Below, piece by piece: positions 14,457-25,100 of a DNA stretch of 40,904 nucleotides. The notes beneath the pieces are model-generated. The model had not been told where the DNA came from. It made no database searches and worked only from the letters and a program-made list of their open reading frames with translations. How positions within the stretch are numbered: position 1 is the first letter of the stretch; each line of letters begins with the position of its first letter. The stretch comes from an uncultured Clostridia bacterium (GTDB taxonomy: Bacteria > Bacillota > Clostridia > TANB77 > CAG-508), in contig CALXJX010000010.1 in the NCBI GenBank assembly GCA_944388735.1, forward strand, positions 1 to 40,904. Reading direction: 5' to 3'. A program made the position numbers and the translations under genes.

Positions 14457-14914
14457 TAAATTATCCCTCCTGCTTTTTTATATTTTTTAAATATTTCCAT
14501 ACATTCTTCTCTATCTATTTGTTTTAGATTTAATAAATCTTGATTTTCGCCTTTTAAATATTCATAAATCACATCATCTCTAAATCCTATTTCACCTGCA
14601 TCTTGCTTTGTGCAACCATAATATACATTTTTTATATTTGACCATATAATCGCTGACAAACACATTGGACAAGGTTCGCACGATGTATAAATTGTGTAAT
14701 CTGATAAATCATATTTATTTAGTTTTTTACATGCTTCCCTTATTGCTACGATTTCTGCATGTGCTGTTGGATCATTTTGCATAATAACCTTATTATTTCC
14801 GTTAGATATTATATTCCCCATTTTGTCTACAATTACAGCTCCAAAAGGTCCTCCTTCATTATTTAGTATTCCTTTTTCTGCATTACAAATGGCTTTTTTC
14901 ATATAATCATTCAT
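14453..14914 (-). CDS. guaD: Guanine deaminase (CMP/dCMP deaminase fold)
   Basis: This 153-residue enzyme would convert guanine to xanthine in purine salvage. It has the zinc site of the cytidine-deaminase fold, HAEIVAIREA (about residue 52) and PCPMCLSAI (about 82). The long match GGPFGAVIVDK, NDPTAHAEI, LYTSCEPCPMC-type region and GFRDDVIYEYL near 125 follows Bacillus GuaD rather than tRNA-specific TadA. The length is the usual one. The start follows AAGGAGG. It shares the strand with the neighbouring adenosine-deaminase-like gene, which makes two purine deaminases within 3.5 kb, although 440 bases of repeats separate them. Confidence 0.9.
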   Translation of the reverse strand: MNDYMKKAICNAEKGILNNEGGPFGAVIVDKMGNIISNGNNKVIMQNDPTAHAEIVAIREACKKLNKYDLSDYTIYTSCEPCPMCLSAIIWSNIKNVYYGCTKQDAGEIGFRDDVIYEYLKGENQDLLNLKQIDREECMEIFKKYKKAGGIIY

Positions 14915-15093
14915 TTTTCTTCCTCCTTTTACTATAAATGAAGTGATTATCTCTTGATATCTTCATTTTTTTAGATTTTATTATTAATAAAAGTCTATGA
15001 TGATTAATTTATTAACTAAAAAATTATCTGTCGCTTTTATTTTATTAAATTTACTCAATATTTTCAAATAATTTTTAAAATGATTTTATTTTA

Positions 15094-15222
15094 GAACAAA
15101 TCGGAAAGCCTTAAAATTTGTACTAATTTAATCTTTTCTCGTTGGCTTTCCGTAAATTTGTTCTGCGCCAATTTTACGCAAGTAAAATTGTGTGCATTCG
15201 TTGGAGCACAGCGACTTTTACA
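15094..15222 (+). repeat. Structured dispersed repeat, copy B
   Basis: This is the fuller copy of the element at 5235-5360. GAACAAAT (15094-15101) pairs with ATTTGTTC (15156-15163), GGAAAGCC (15103-15110) with GGCTTTCC (15144-15151), AATTTTAC with GTAAAATT around a GCAA tetraloop (15170-15189), and TGTGC with GCACA (about 15191-15210). It lies in the gap before the M23 gene; the rest of that gap (14915-15339) shows no other gene. Confidence 0.75.
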
Positions 15223-15339
15223 TCATATATGTTATAGTATTTTTTATTTCTAAAACCATTATCTATTAACTATTTTATATTATTACAGAATTATTCTAAA
15301 ACTTTTAATCTTTTCATATATTTTTATGAGGTGTTTTTT

Positions 15340-16500
15340 GTGTTAATTAGAACTTTTAAAATTAGCAAAAAGTTAATAATTTTCCTTATTATCTTTATAA
15401 TCATTGCGACTTCTATTAGCTTGTTTTATTCTTTTGCAACAAATGAATCAAACGAGCAACAGCAAAAAGATTATATAAAATGGGTTGATTTTAACGTAAC
15501 ATCTGAAGCTTTAAAGTTAACAGCAAAATTAGATATTGAGTCTCATAACAACGACGAAAATATTAAGTATAACTGGATTGAACTTTTAGCATATCTCGCT
15601 TGTAAAAATGGTGGTAACTTTAAAAACTTCAATCCTGAAGATTTAAATGATTTAGTTTCTAAAATAAAAAATGGAGAAACTATTGAAGATTTAACAAAAG
15701 CCATGAAATTTTACGACTATTATTATGAAGCCTACTCAGCTGTCTTAAGCGGTTTTATTGGTAATTATTCTATTGAGATATCTAGTTCTACTAATCAAAA
15801 TACAAATTCAAAAGATAATAAAAATCTTAAAGACAACTCTACTTTTAATGATTCAAAAAATACTTCTAATGATGAAAATTCAAATGTTAATTCAGATAAA
15901 ATTTCTTTAAATAGCGAAAAGTCTTTTGAAAATAAATATGGATTAAAAGCATTTCTTCCTATTGCCAAAAATTATGGTTTTAGTCATTATGATGATTTTG
16001 GTAATAGCCGTTCTTACGGATTTAAAAGAACTCATTTGGGTAATGATTTAATGGGTAGTATAGGAACACCTATTATTGCTGTCGAGTCTGGAGTTGTTGA
16101 ACATCTAGGTTGGAATCAATATGGTGGTTGGAGAATAGGTATTAGAAGTTTTGATTCAAAGCGTTACTATTATTATGCTCATTTAAGAAAAAATCATCCA
16201 TACTCAGAAGGTCTTGAAGAAGGTATGACTGTCAAAGCTGGTGATGTTATTGGTTACCTTGGTATGACTGGTTATAGTATTAAGGAAAATGTTAATAATA
16301 TTAATGTTCCTCATTTACATTTTGGCATGCAATTGATTTTTGATGAATCTCAAGTTGATAGTCCCAACGAGATTTGGATTGATGTTTATCAAATTGTTGA
16401 ATTTTTAAAAAGTAATCGATCTGAAGTATATATGTCTAACAAAGAATCTAAAGATTATTCTAGAAAATTTGATTTTATTGATAGCAATTCTGTTGAATAA
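15340..16500 (+). CDS. Membrane-anchored M23 metallopeptidase
   Basis: This 386-residue protein has an N-terminal membrane helix (about residues 12-35), a helical region to about 150, an Asn/Ser-rich linker (about 150-195) and a C-terminal LytM/M23 domain (about 200-345). The zinc ligands are visible in HLGNDLMG and HLHFGMQ, with the H of YAHLRKNHP completing the site. It would cut peptidoglycan cross-bridges outside the membrane, for example during division or sporulation. I chose the GTG at 15340, six bases after GAGGTG; the GTG at 15331 is part of that site. Its fold order is like SpoIIQ-type proteins, but I have no further evidence for a sporulation role. Confidence 0.88.
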   Translation: MLIRTFKISKKLIIFLIIFIIIATSISLFYSFATNESNEQQQKDYIKWVDFNVTSEALKLTAKLDIESHNNDENIKYNWIELLAYLACKNGGNFKNFNPEDLNDLVSKIKNGETIEDLTKAMKFYDYYYEAYSAVLSGFIGNYSIEISSSTNQNTNSKDNKNLKDNSTFNDSKNTSNDENSNVNSDKISLNSEKSFENKYGLKAFLPIAKNYGFSHYDDFGNSRSYGFKRTHLGNDLMGSIGTPIIAVESGVVEHLGWNQYGGWRIGIRSFDSKRYYYYAHLRKNHPYSEGLEEGMTVKAGDVIGYLGMTGYSIKENVNNINVPHLHFGMQLIFDESQVDSPNEIWIDVYQIVEFLKSNRSEVYMSNKESKDYSRKFDFIDSNSVE

Positions 16501-16543
16501 ATTTTAATTATATTTTTAGTAACTTTCCAGAAGTAAATGTAAG

Positions 16544-16629
16544 AAGAGAGATTTCTTGAAAAAGCTTCGAATGTGCCGTGCAATAGATGTATAAAACAAG
16601 CCGAGAAGATTTTGAAAGAAATCACTCTT
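16544..16629. other. Unassigned gap with an imperfect inverted repeat
   Basis: AAGAGAGATTTCTT (16544-16557) pairs with AAGAAATCACTCTT (16616-16629) with one mismatch over 14 bases, enclosing 58 bases that include GTGCCGTGC. No frame has a start with a ribosome site. It may be a structured RNA or a gene remnant. Confidence 0.35.
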
Positions 16630-16682
16630 ATTCCATTAGCATCTGAATTGTTACATTTTCGAACAAAAAATTGAATAAATGT

Positions 16683-16711
16683 TTGATTTTTATGTAAAAA
16701 TATGTTATAAT
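16683..16711 (+). promoter_or_regulatory. Sigma-A promoter of the 53-residue gene
   Basis: TTGATT (16683-16688), 17 bases and TATAAT (16706-16711). Confidence 0.75.
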
Positions 16712-16744
16712 TAATTTTACATCAAATCAAAGGAGGATACATAA

Positions 16745-16906
16745 ATGGAAAAAAATTTTGAAAGCGTAGTTCGGTACATAAAAAAGAAAGGGATTGAATA
16801 CTTTATACTCAATCCCACCAAAGAGGAAAAGGAAGCCTTTGAAGGCACAATTTACCAAAACGGCTATCCAAATCTCTCATTACTGTATGCTATCGCTAAC
16901 AAATAA
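16745..16906 (+). CDS. Small protein of unknown function (53 residues)
   Basis: The protein starts MEKNFESVVRYIKKKGIEYF, continues with an acidic stretch (NPTKEEKEAFEG) and ends YPNLSLLYAIANK. It has no signal peptide or membrane helix. Support comes from the setting: a consensus promoter, AGGAGG eight bases before the ATG, and a GC-rich terminator eight bases after the stop. Its codons (CGG, CTC, CCC, ACC, GCC, GGC) are richer in GC than those of every neighbour, which suggests recent transfer or high expression. I do not recognise the family. As a self-contained cassette in a gap it could be a passenger gene. Confidence 0.75.
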   Translation: MEKNFESVVRYIKKKGIEYFILNPTKEEKEAFEGTIYQNGYPNLSLLYAIANK

Positions 16907-16913
16907 AGCCTCC

Positions 16914-16958
16914 AACCACCGGGCGCAATAAATCCGGTGGTTTTCTATTTATTTTTAT
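16914..16958 (+). terminator. Rho-independent terminator of the small gene
   Basis: AACCACCGG (16914-16922) pairs with CCGGTGGTT (16934-16942), followed by TTCTATTTATTTTT. It is the most GC-rich hairpin in the window. Confidence 0.9.
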
Positions 16959-16973
16959 TTTACTTTTCAAGTT

Positions 16974-18113
16974 TTATTTTTTTCCTAAAGTTAATTTAAT
17001 ATCTTTAGTAATCTTACCTCTTGTTACACTCAAAGTAACTACATCATTAGGCTTTTTAGTATAAATATATTGTCTTAAATCATTCATTGTATTTAATTCA
17101 ACATTATCAATTTTTGTAATAATATCTTCGACTTTCAGTTCTGTATTATCAGCAGGACCATTTTTTGTAATTTGAGCCACATAGATTCCTTTCTCAAAAC
17201 TAAGATTAAAGACACCTTTTAAGTATGGAACAACCTCTTTATCATAAGCATAAATACCAATATTAGCCTCTTCAAAATTTCCTGTATTTTTAAAACTATC
17301 AATAATTGGTTTTATAATATTTATGGGTATTGCAAAGCCAATCCCTTCTGCAGAAGTAATTTTAACAGTATTAATTCCAATCACTTGTCCATTTGGATAT
17401 ATAATAGGTCCTCCACTGTTACCTGGATTTATTGTAGCATCTGTTTGAATTAAATCTGTCATATAAGAAGACTTATCATCTTCTTCAATTTTAATAGTCC
17501 TGTTCTTGGCACTAATAATTCCTGATGTCACTGTCCTTCTAAATTCATACCCAATCGGATTTCCAATTGCATATACAGTCTCCCCCACTCTAATAGAGCT
17601 CGAATCTCCTAATTCCATATACTTTAAATTTTTTGCATTTATTTTTGTAATAGATACATCTAAATCCGAGTCGCTCCATACAACAGTTCCGTCATAAGTA
17701 TTTCCATTTTCTAAAGTAATATAACATTTACTAAACTTACTACCTGTAACATGTTCATTGCTTATAATATAGCCATTATCTGTAGCTAAAAAACCTGTTC
17801 CTAGTCCCAACTCGTTTTCTGTGCTATTACTAAAAATTGATAACCCTGTATTTTTAAGTTTTGAAATTCCAACTATACTTCGAGTTGTTTCTTCTATAAT
17901 ATCTGCCACTTTTTTGCTATTTTCTTCAACTTTTTCCACAGTTTGTCCTCCTGCTGTGGATTGTGTTCTTTCAGCTGTGTAGTAACTTTGGTCTTTTATT
18001 TCTATATTTTGATATGTAATATATAAATAAAAGGCAAAAATCCATAATATCATTAAAATTCCTGCTGTAAATACCACTTTTTTTAAGTTACTCTTTTTTC
18101 TTCTTTTTTTCAA
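16974..18113 (-). CDS. HtrA/DegP-type serine protease with a PDZ domain
   Basis: This 379-residue protein has a basic N-terminus (LKKRRKKSNLKK), one membrane helix (about residues 14-34), a trypsin-like protease domain (about 75-270) and a PDZ domain (about 280-375, with GIYVAQITKNGPADNTELKVEDII). The catalytic triad is visible: His in SNEHVTG, Asp in SDLDVS, Ser in NPGNSGGP. It would degrade misfolded proteins outside the membrane. I chose the TTG at 18113, preceded by GAGGTG with six bases between; a longer frame to 18302 merely reads through the inverted repeat and lacks a ribosome site. Its leader holds a second, imperfect hairpin (18169-18195). Confidence 0.9.
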   Translation of the reverse strand: MKKRRKKSNLKKVVFTAGILMILWIFAFYLYITYQNIEIKDQSYYTAERTQSTAGGQTVEKVEENSKKVADIIEETTRSIVGISKLKNTGLSIFSNSTENELGLGTGFLATDNGYIISNEHVTGSKFSKCYITLENGNTYDGTVVWSDSDLDVSITKINAKNLKYMELGDSSSIRVGETVYAIGNPIGYEFRRTVTSGIISAKNRTIKIEEDDKSSYMTDLIQTDATINPGNSGGPIIYPNGQVIGINTVKITSAEGIGFAIPINIIKPIIDSFKNTGNFEEANIGIYAYDKEVVPYLKGVFNLSFEKGIYVAQITKNGPADNTELKVEDIITKIDNVELNTMNDLRQYIYTKKPNDVVTLSVTRGKITKDIKLTLGKK

Positions 18114-18204
18114 ATTTGTCACCTCTAAATTATTATTGTCAATTTTTTTTATTTTAAACGTTGAAATATTAGGGAAATTCCAAATTTTCCCTAAAGGTAA
18201 CATT

Positions 18205-18290
18205 TTAAAGGTCAAAGGGAGTATAACTTTTTTCATTATCTCCGAATGTGAGGAGATAATGAAAAAAGTTATACTCCCTTTGACCTTTAA
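18205..18290. repeat. Perfect 39-bp inverted repeat between the protease and NRPS genes
   Basis: The arms 18205-18243 and 18252-18290 are perfectly complementary and enclose the eight bases GAATGTGA. The repeat lies between the divergent protease gene and the NRPS promoter at 18328. It contains no T-run at its foot on the plus side (TTAAGC), so it is not a plain terminator for either gene. Confidence 0.9.
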
Positions 18291-18327
18291 GCAATTACTC
18301 ATAAAATGAACAATCAGTCAAAAAACC

Positions 18328-18356
18328 TTGCAATTCGACGAAAAAACTTGTATAAT
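18328..18356 (+). promoter_or_regulatory. Sigma-A promoter of the NRPS operon, with a palindrome in the spacer
   Basis: TTGCAA (18328-18333), 17 bases and TATAAT (18351-18356). The spacer holds TTCGACGAA, in which both half-sites come within one base of the Spo0A box TGTCGAA. Regulation by a Spo0A-type protein is a guess. Confidence 0.7.
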
Positions 18357-18394
18357 GTTGTTGTAATTTTATAGGAAATATTAAGGTGAAAAAG

Positions 18395-19039
18395 ATGTTT
18401 AATAAGGATGTTTATGATTTAACAAATGCCCAAAAGTCAATTTGGCTTACAGAACAATATTTAAAAGGAACTAGTATAGGCAATATTTCTGGAATTATCT
18501 CTATTAATCAAAAAATAGATATTCCTAAATTAATCACATCTATTAAAGAATTTGTAAATAGAAACGATAGCATGCGTACAAGAATTTTTGTTGAGGACGG
18601 TTCTCCTAAACAATTTTTTGAGAACAAATTAGATTTTGAAATACCAACACATCAATTTGTTTCAAAAAAAGAAGTAGGATTATTTGCAAAAAAAATCGCA
18701 ACAACGCCTTTTAACTTAATAAACTCTAATTTATTTAGTTTTGATATTTTTACTTTACCTAAAGGCGATGGAGGAATAATTGTCTCTATTCATCACATTA
18801 TTTCAGACGCATGGACTTCAGGTTTAATTGTTACTGAGATTATGGATATTTACGAATCTTTATTAAATACTAATCAGCTAAATGATTATACTAAAGTTTC
18901 TTATATTGATTATATTAATTCTGAAAAAAATTATTTAAATAGTCCAAAATTTGAAAAAGATGCTGAATTTTGGAATTCTATATTTGACTCTATTCCTCTT
19001 GTTGCAGGAATCCCTAGTAAAAAACGTTTGACTCGGTAA
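18395..19039 (+). CDS. NRPS, N-terminal part of the first condensation domain (split by frameshift)
   Basis: This 214-residue frame holds the first half of a condensation domain: YDLTNAQKSIWLTEQ at the start, RNDSMRTRIF, and the active-site motif HHIISDAW near residue 133. It stops at 19037 in the middle of the domain. The second half continues without any missing sequence in a frame one base along (…GKSHIEYTSKRNEYILSKSF… from about 19035), so one extra base near 19034 splits the gene. Repaired, the enzyme would have about 2,491 residues. I chose the ATG at 18395, eight bases after AAGG. A condensation domain at the very start of an NRPS usually attaches an acyl chain to the first amino acid. 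Whether the frameshift is real or an assembly error cannot be told here. Confidence 0.85.
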   Translation: MFNKDVYDLTNAQKSIWLTEQYLKGTSIGNISGIISINQKIDIPKLITSIKEFVNRNDSMRTRIFVEDGSPKQFFENKLDFEIPTHQFVSKKEVGLFAKKIATTPFNLINSNLFSFDIFTLPKGDGGIIVSIHHIISDAWTSGLIVTEIMDIYESLLNTNQLNDYTKVSYIDYINSEKNYLNSPKFEKDAEFWNSIFDSIPLVAGIPSKKRLTR

Positions 19040-19040
19040 G
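19031..19040 (+). other. Frameshift site in the NRPS gene
   Basis: The reading frame needs to move forward by one base between ACT (19031-19033) and GGT (19035-19037). The site is not a homopolymer. No known slippery sequence of the RF2 type (CTTTGAC) is present, so I favour a mutation or sequence error over programmed frameshifting. Confidence 0.7.
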
Positions 19041-19151
19041 TCTCACATTGAGTACACCTCAAAAAGAAATGAATATATACTTTCTAAGTCCTTTGTTGAC
19101 AGACTTCGTTCTTTTTGTCAAGATAATAATATATCTATTTTTAATTTATTT

Positions 19152-22100
19152 ATGAGTATTTATGCTATTTATACTAATAGAGTTTGTAACTTAGATAGTT
19201 TTGTTATAGGTACTCCTATTTTAAATAGATGTAATTTTAAAGAAAAACAATGTACTGGTATGTTTATTAGTACTATACCTTTTAAAGTTAATATTGATTC
19301 TAGTTTTTCTTTTAACGAGTTTGCCTCAAGTATTTCTGCACAATTTATGCAAATCTTTAGGCACCAAAAATATCCTTATCAGAATATTTTGCAAGATTTG
19401 AGAAAAATAAATCCAAGTGTTCCTAATTTATATGATTTCCTTATATCTTATCAGAATGTTAGAGACGATAAACAAACTAATTCTGTTGATTACAATGCTC
19501 AATGGGTTTCTAATGGAAATATTTCTGATAGCCTTAACATTCATATTTATGATATGAATGATGTTGGTAGTTTAAATATTGCTTATGATTATCAAATTAA
19601 TAAATATAATTCAAAAGATATTGAAGATTTACATTCTCGTATTATGGGAATAATTGAACAAATTTTAGACAATCCGTCTGTTCTTTTAAAAGACATTCAT
19701 GTTTTGACTTCTATAGAATTAGACGAGATTAGAAATCATTTTGCTCATACACAAGTTCCTTTTGATTTTTGCGATAATATTTTAAAACAAATTGAAATTA
19801 ACTCTAAAGATCATTTACACAAGGTTGCTATTGAGACTGCAACTGACTCTATTACTTATGCAGATCTTTTTAAAAGAGTTAATCAATTGTCTAACTTCTT
19901 ATTAGATTATGGTGTTTGTAGTAATACAAATATAGGTATTTTTACTGATAGAACAATAGATACTATTATTGGTATTTTATCAATTTTAAAAATAGGTTCT
20001 ACTTATGTCCCTATTGACCCGGAATACCCTAAAGACAGAATTAATTACATGATTGATAAGGCTAATTTAGAATTTATTTTAACTGATAATCTAATTAATC
20101 AAACATTAGTAGAAAAAGAAGATATTTCTTTTATAGATATTAATATAAATAATTATATTAATTATTCTTCTAATTTTAGTGCAAAAATACATTACTCTAA
20201 TAATCAAAACTTATATATTGTATTCACTTCAGGTTCAACAGGAAATCCTAAAGGTGTTACCATTTCTCATAAAAATATGTTAAATTTGATTTATTTTGAA
20301 AAAGAAAGAACTAATCTTTTAAATGGTAATAATAGAATTTTACAATTTGCTACTATGAGTTTTGATGTTAGTTATCAAGAAATCTATTCTGCTCTATTAG
20401 ATAATTCAACATTGATTTTGGTTGATGAATCTATTAGAAAGGATAGTTACAAATTAACAGATTATATTTTAGCAAAAAAAATTGATACTTTATTTATTCC
20501 TCCTGCTTACCTTAGACTTCTTACTGAAAATAAAGTAAATATGCAAAAATTCAAAACTTATGTTAAAAATATTATTACTGCTGGTGAACAACTAGTTATA
20601 ACTAAAGGTATTAGGAATTTAATTTTATCAGGAATTAAAATTCATAATCACTATGGACCTGCCGAAACACATGTTGCTACTACATATCTTGTTTCAAGAG
20701 AAAATATAGAGTTAAAGCCACCTATTGGTTTTGCTATTTCTAATTGTCATATTTATATTTTAGACAATTGTAATCAAATTTGTCCTACTTACACAATCGG
20801 ACAAATTGCTATTGGTGGTGATTGCGTAGGAAATGGATATTTTAATAATCCTGATTTAACAAATGAAAAATTTATTTCTGACTTATATTCTGACAGTAAT
20901 ATGTATTTAACTGGAGATTTAGGTTATATTGATGAAAAAAGTTGTGTTCACTATCTTGGTAGAAAAGATTTTCAGGTTAAAATTAATGGATTTAGAATTG
21001 AGTTAGAAGAGATTGATAAAGTCTTTATGCAGATTAAAAATGTCCAAAATGTTGTTACTACAATTCTTGAAAAAAATAATAAAAAATATATAATTTCTTA
21101 CTATACTTTAAATCAAGATATAGATGAAAAATCTTTATATGATTTATTAAAGAAGAAATTGCCTAATTATATGATTCCTGCTAAAATTGTAAGGTTAGAT
21201 AAATTTCCTTTAACAATGAATGGAAAAGTTGATAAAAAAGCTTTGCCAAAAGTTAATTTATTGGATGTTCACAGTGAGTTTATTGAACCAAAAACTCATT
21301 CTGAAATTAAATTTGCAAATATTTGGAAAGAAATTTTTAATACTGATAAGATTTCTACTAATTACAATTTTCTTGCAATAGGTGGAGATTCTTTACTTGC
21401 TATTAAATTGTCTGCAAAAATAATGGATGTATTTAATGTTGATATCTCTGTTAAAGATATTTTTAATACACCTGTGTTTTCTGATTTATTAAAATTAATT
21501 ATTGTAAATAGTGGTAATTCTTCTACTAAAATAAATGTTGCAAAAGCTGAAGTTTGTTACCCTTTATCTTCTGCGCAAAAAAGAATTTATTATACTAATA
21601 GTTTAATTGGTGAAAATAATATTGTTTATAATTTGCCAGGTGGATTGATTGTAAAAGATGTCTTAGACCCTAAAAAAGTAGAAAATACTTTTAATTCTCT
21701 AATAGAAAAACATTCTAGTTTTAGGACTTCTTTTAGATTAGTAGATGATAAACCAATGCAATTTGTTGAAAATGATGTAAAAATTAATTTACAAGTCTTT
21801 TATGACAGCAGTAAAAATATACATAAGATTATTGATAGTTTCCCTAGTAGTTTTGATTTGTCTAAAGCTCCTTTATTGCATGTAAAAATGTATATTTTGG
21901 ACAATGAAAAGACTTTGATTTTGATGGATACTCATCACATTATTGTAGATGGTGCTTCTTTAAATATTATTATAAAAGATTTTTGCGATATATATAATAA
22001 TACTCAAGAAAATTCAGGTGAATCTATTTCTTATAAAGATTTTGCTGTGTGGGAAAACAAGCAAACTTCTAGTAATAAACTTACAGAAATCGAAAACTAC

Positions 22101-25100
22101 TGGCTTACTAAATTTGAAAATAAAGCTATCCCTGTAATAGATTTGCCTTATGATTATCCAAGGCCTGTTGTTAAATCTTATAAAGGAAATAAGATATCTA
22201 AACAAATTCCTGAATATACTTTTAGGAAGTATGAAAATTTTGCTAAGTCTCTTGGATTATCTCCTTATATGTATTTTGTAACCGCATTTTTGTTGGTTTT
22301 ATATAAATACACTAATCAAAATGAGTTAATTGTAGGTACTCCTACTGCTGGAAGAGATTTAGAAGAGTTACAAAATATTGTTGGTATGTTTGTTAATAAT
22401 ATTGTTTTATATAATAAAATAGATGAGAATTCTACAATTGCTAGTTTATTAGAAAATGTCAAAAAAACATTGCTAGATAGTTTAGCTTATCAACCATATC
22501 CTTATGATAAATTAGTTAAAAAGCTAAACTTAGAAAAAGATATGAGTAGAAATCCTCTTTTTGATGTTATGTTTATTTATCAAAATATGCCTATAGATAA
22601 TTTAAAATTATCTGGAAAACATATTAAATTTATCGAGTCAAAAACACATATCTCTAAATTTGATTTATCTTTAGAAATAATACCTTTTAACCATAGTATA
22701 AATTTAGAATATTGTTCTGACTTATTCAAGCTTCAAACTGTTAAGAATTTCATTTCTCACTATTTAGAAGCTTTAGAAAATATTTATCAAAATATAAACC
22801 AAACAGTAAAAGATTTTTCTATTTTAACTGATTCTGAAGAAAAATATTTGTTGGAAGATTTTAATAATACTTATTTAGACTATCCTCAAAGTGAAACAAT
22901 TTCTACATTGTTTGAAAAACAAGTTCAGCTTTCTCCAAATAGTCATGCTCTTGTCTTTCATGATGATTGTTTAACTTTTGATGAATTAAATAAAAAAGCT
23001 AATAGTCTTGCACGATATTTAAGAAATTTAGGAGTAACAAGAAATGATATAATAGGAATTATGTTGCCACGTTCTTTAGAGTTAATTATAGCTATGTTAG
23101 GTGTTTTAAAAGCAGGTGCATCATATATACCTATTGACCCTTCATATCCTCAAAACAGGATTGAATATATGTTAGGTAATAGTAATTCAAAATTTTTATT
23201 AACTTTTCATTCTTTAGAAAAAGTTGTAAACTTTAAAAATAAAATTTTTGTTGAATTAGATAATAAAAACATATATTCATTAGAAAATACAAATTTGGAA
23301 AATATAAACCAACCTCTAGATTCTTCTTATATCATCTACACATCTGGTTCAACAGGACTTCCTAAAGGTGTAGTTTTAAACCATAAAGCATTAGTTAATT
23401 TAACATATCATTTAAACAATTATGTAGATTTTTTAAATGGTTCTAGTTCTTGCAAAAATATAGTTTCAGCAACTACTGCTAGTTTCGATATTTTTATATT
23501 TGAAACATTAATTTGTTTACAAAAAGGTCTTAAAGTAATATTAGCTGACGAGGAAGCTCAACGTGTACCTTATTTGTTGAATAAGCTTATAAAAAATGAA
23601 AAAGTCGAAATTATACAAATGACACCTTCTAGGATGCAATTCTTAGTTGATAATATAAACGAGATACCTGCTCTTTCTAAGTTAAAATATGTTATTTTAG
23701 CAGGTGAACCTTTGCCAATAAAATTGCTTAAATCATTAAGAAAAATTGGTATTAAAAAAGTATATAACGGCTATGGTCCTTCTGAAACTACTGTGTTTTC
23801 TACCTTTACTGATGTTACAAATTATAAAAAAATGACTATTGGTAAACCTCTTGCAAATACTCAAATTTATTTATTAGATGAAAACTTAAAATTAGTTCCA
23901 CAAGGGGTAGCTGGTGAATTGTATATTGCCGGAGATGGTGTTGGAAATGGTTATTTGAATAATGAAGAACTAACTAAGAAAAGTTTTATACAAAATCCTT
24001 TCAAACCAGACTCTATTATGTATAAAACAGGTGATAGCGGTAAAATTCTTCCAAATGGTGAAATTTATTATTTAGAAAGATTGGATAATCAAGTTAAAAT
24101 AAGAGGACTTCGTATTGAATTAGAGGAAATCGAAAATAAAATTTTAAGATTTCCTGGAATCAAGAAAGTGAAGGTTATTAAGCAATCTATTCAAAATAGA
24201 GAATTTATATCTGCCTATTTTGTTGCAAATGTAAGGATAAGAATAAGTGAATTAAGAGCATTTCTAACAAAATTATTGCCTAACTATATGGTCCCTTCTT
24301 ATTTCACCGCTCTTGACGATTTTCCTTATACACCAAATGGAAAAATAGATAAAAAATCTTTACCGCTTCCAAAAGCAATATCTAATCAAGAAAGAAAGAT
24401 TGAAAAGCCAAGGACAGATATACAGAAAAAATTAGTTATGTTGTGGGAGAAAATATTAAATATATCACCAATAGGAATTAAAGATAATTTCTTCGAATTA
24501 GGTGGAGACTCTATTTTAGCAATGACTCTTCACATAGAATTATTGAAATTTACTAATGAAATCACTTATGCAGATATATTTAGCAATCCTACAATTTACG
24601 ATTTAGCAAATATAATCGATAAAAAGCGTTATAAAACATCATCAACAATTTCATCTGACTTAAAATATAAGTACAAACAAATTTTAGAACCTTGTATTGA
24701 GCTTCCTAGGAACTATACTTATCATTCTCCAGGAAATATATTACTAGCAGGAGTTACTGGTTTCTTAGGAATACACATATTAGACAAATTTTTAAAAAAT
24801 GAAAGTGGAAATATTTATTGTTTAATAAGAAATGAACCTGGTCTTACCACACATATAAAATTATTAGAAAAATTACATTTCTATTTTGGAAATAAATATG
24901 ATCATTTGATAGACAAAAGAATTTTTATTATAAAAAGTGATATTGTAGACGATAAATTAGGTTTAAGCGAAAAAAATTTAAATAATTTAGCAAATTGTGT
25001 TGATACAGTAATTAATTGTGCTGCAAAAGTTTCTCATTATGGTTCATACAGCAGTTTCTATGATATAAATGTAAGAGCCGTAGATAATTTAATACACTTC

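Noticed and set aside
18114-18302. N-terminal extension of the HtrA protease
   Set aside because: The extra 63 residues are encoded by the inverted repeat and there is no ribosome site; the TTG at 18113 has one.
19031-19040. Programmed frameshift in the NRPS gene
   Set aside because: No CTTTGAC-type site or downstream stimulator is seen; a mutation or sequence error is simpler.
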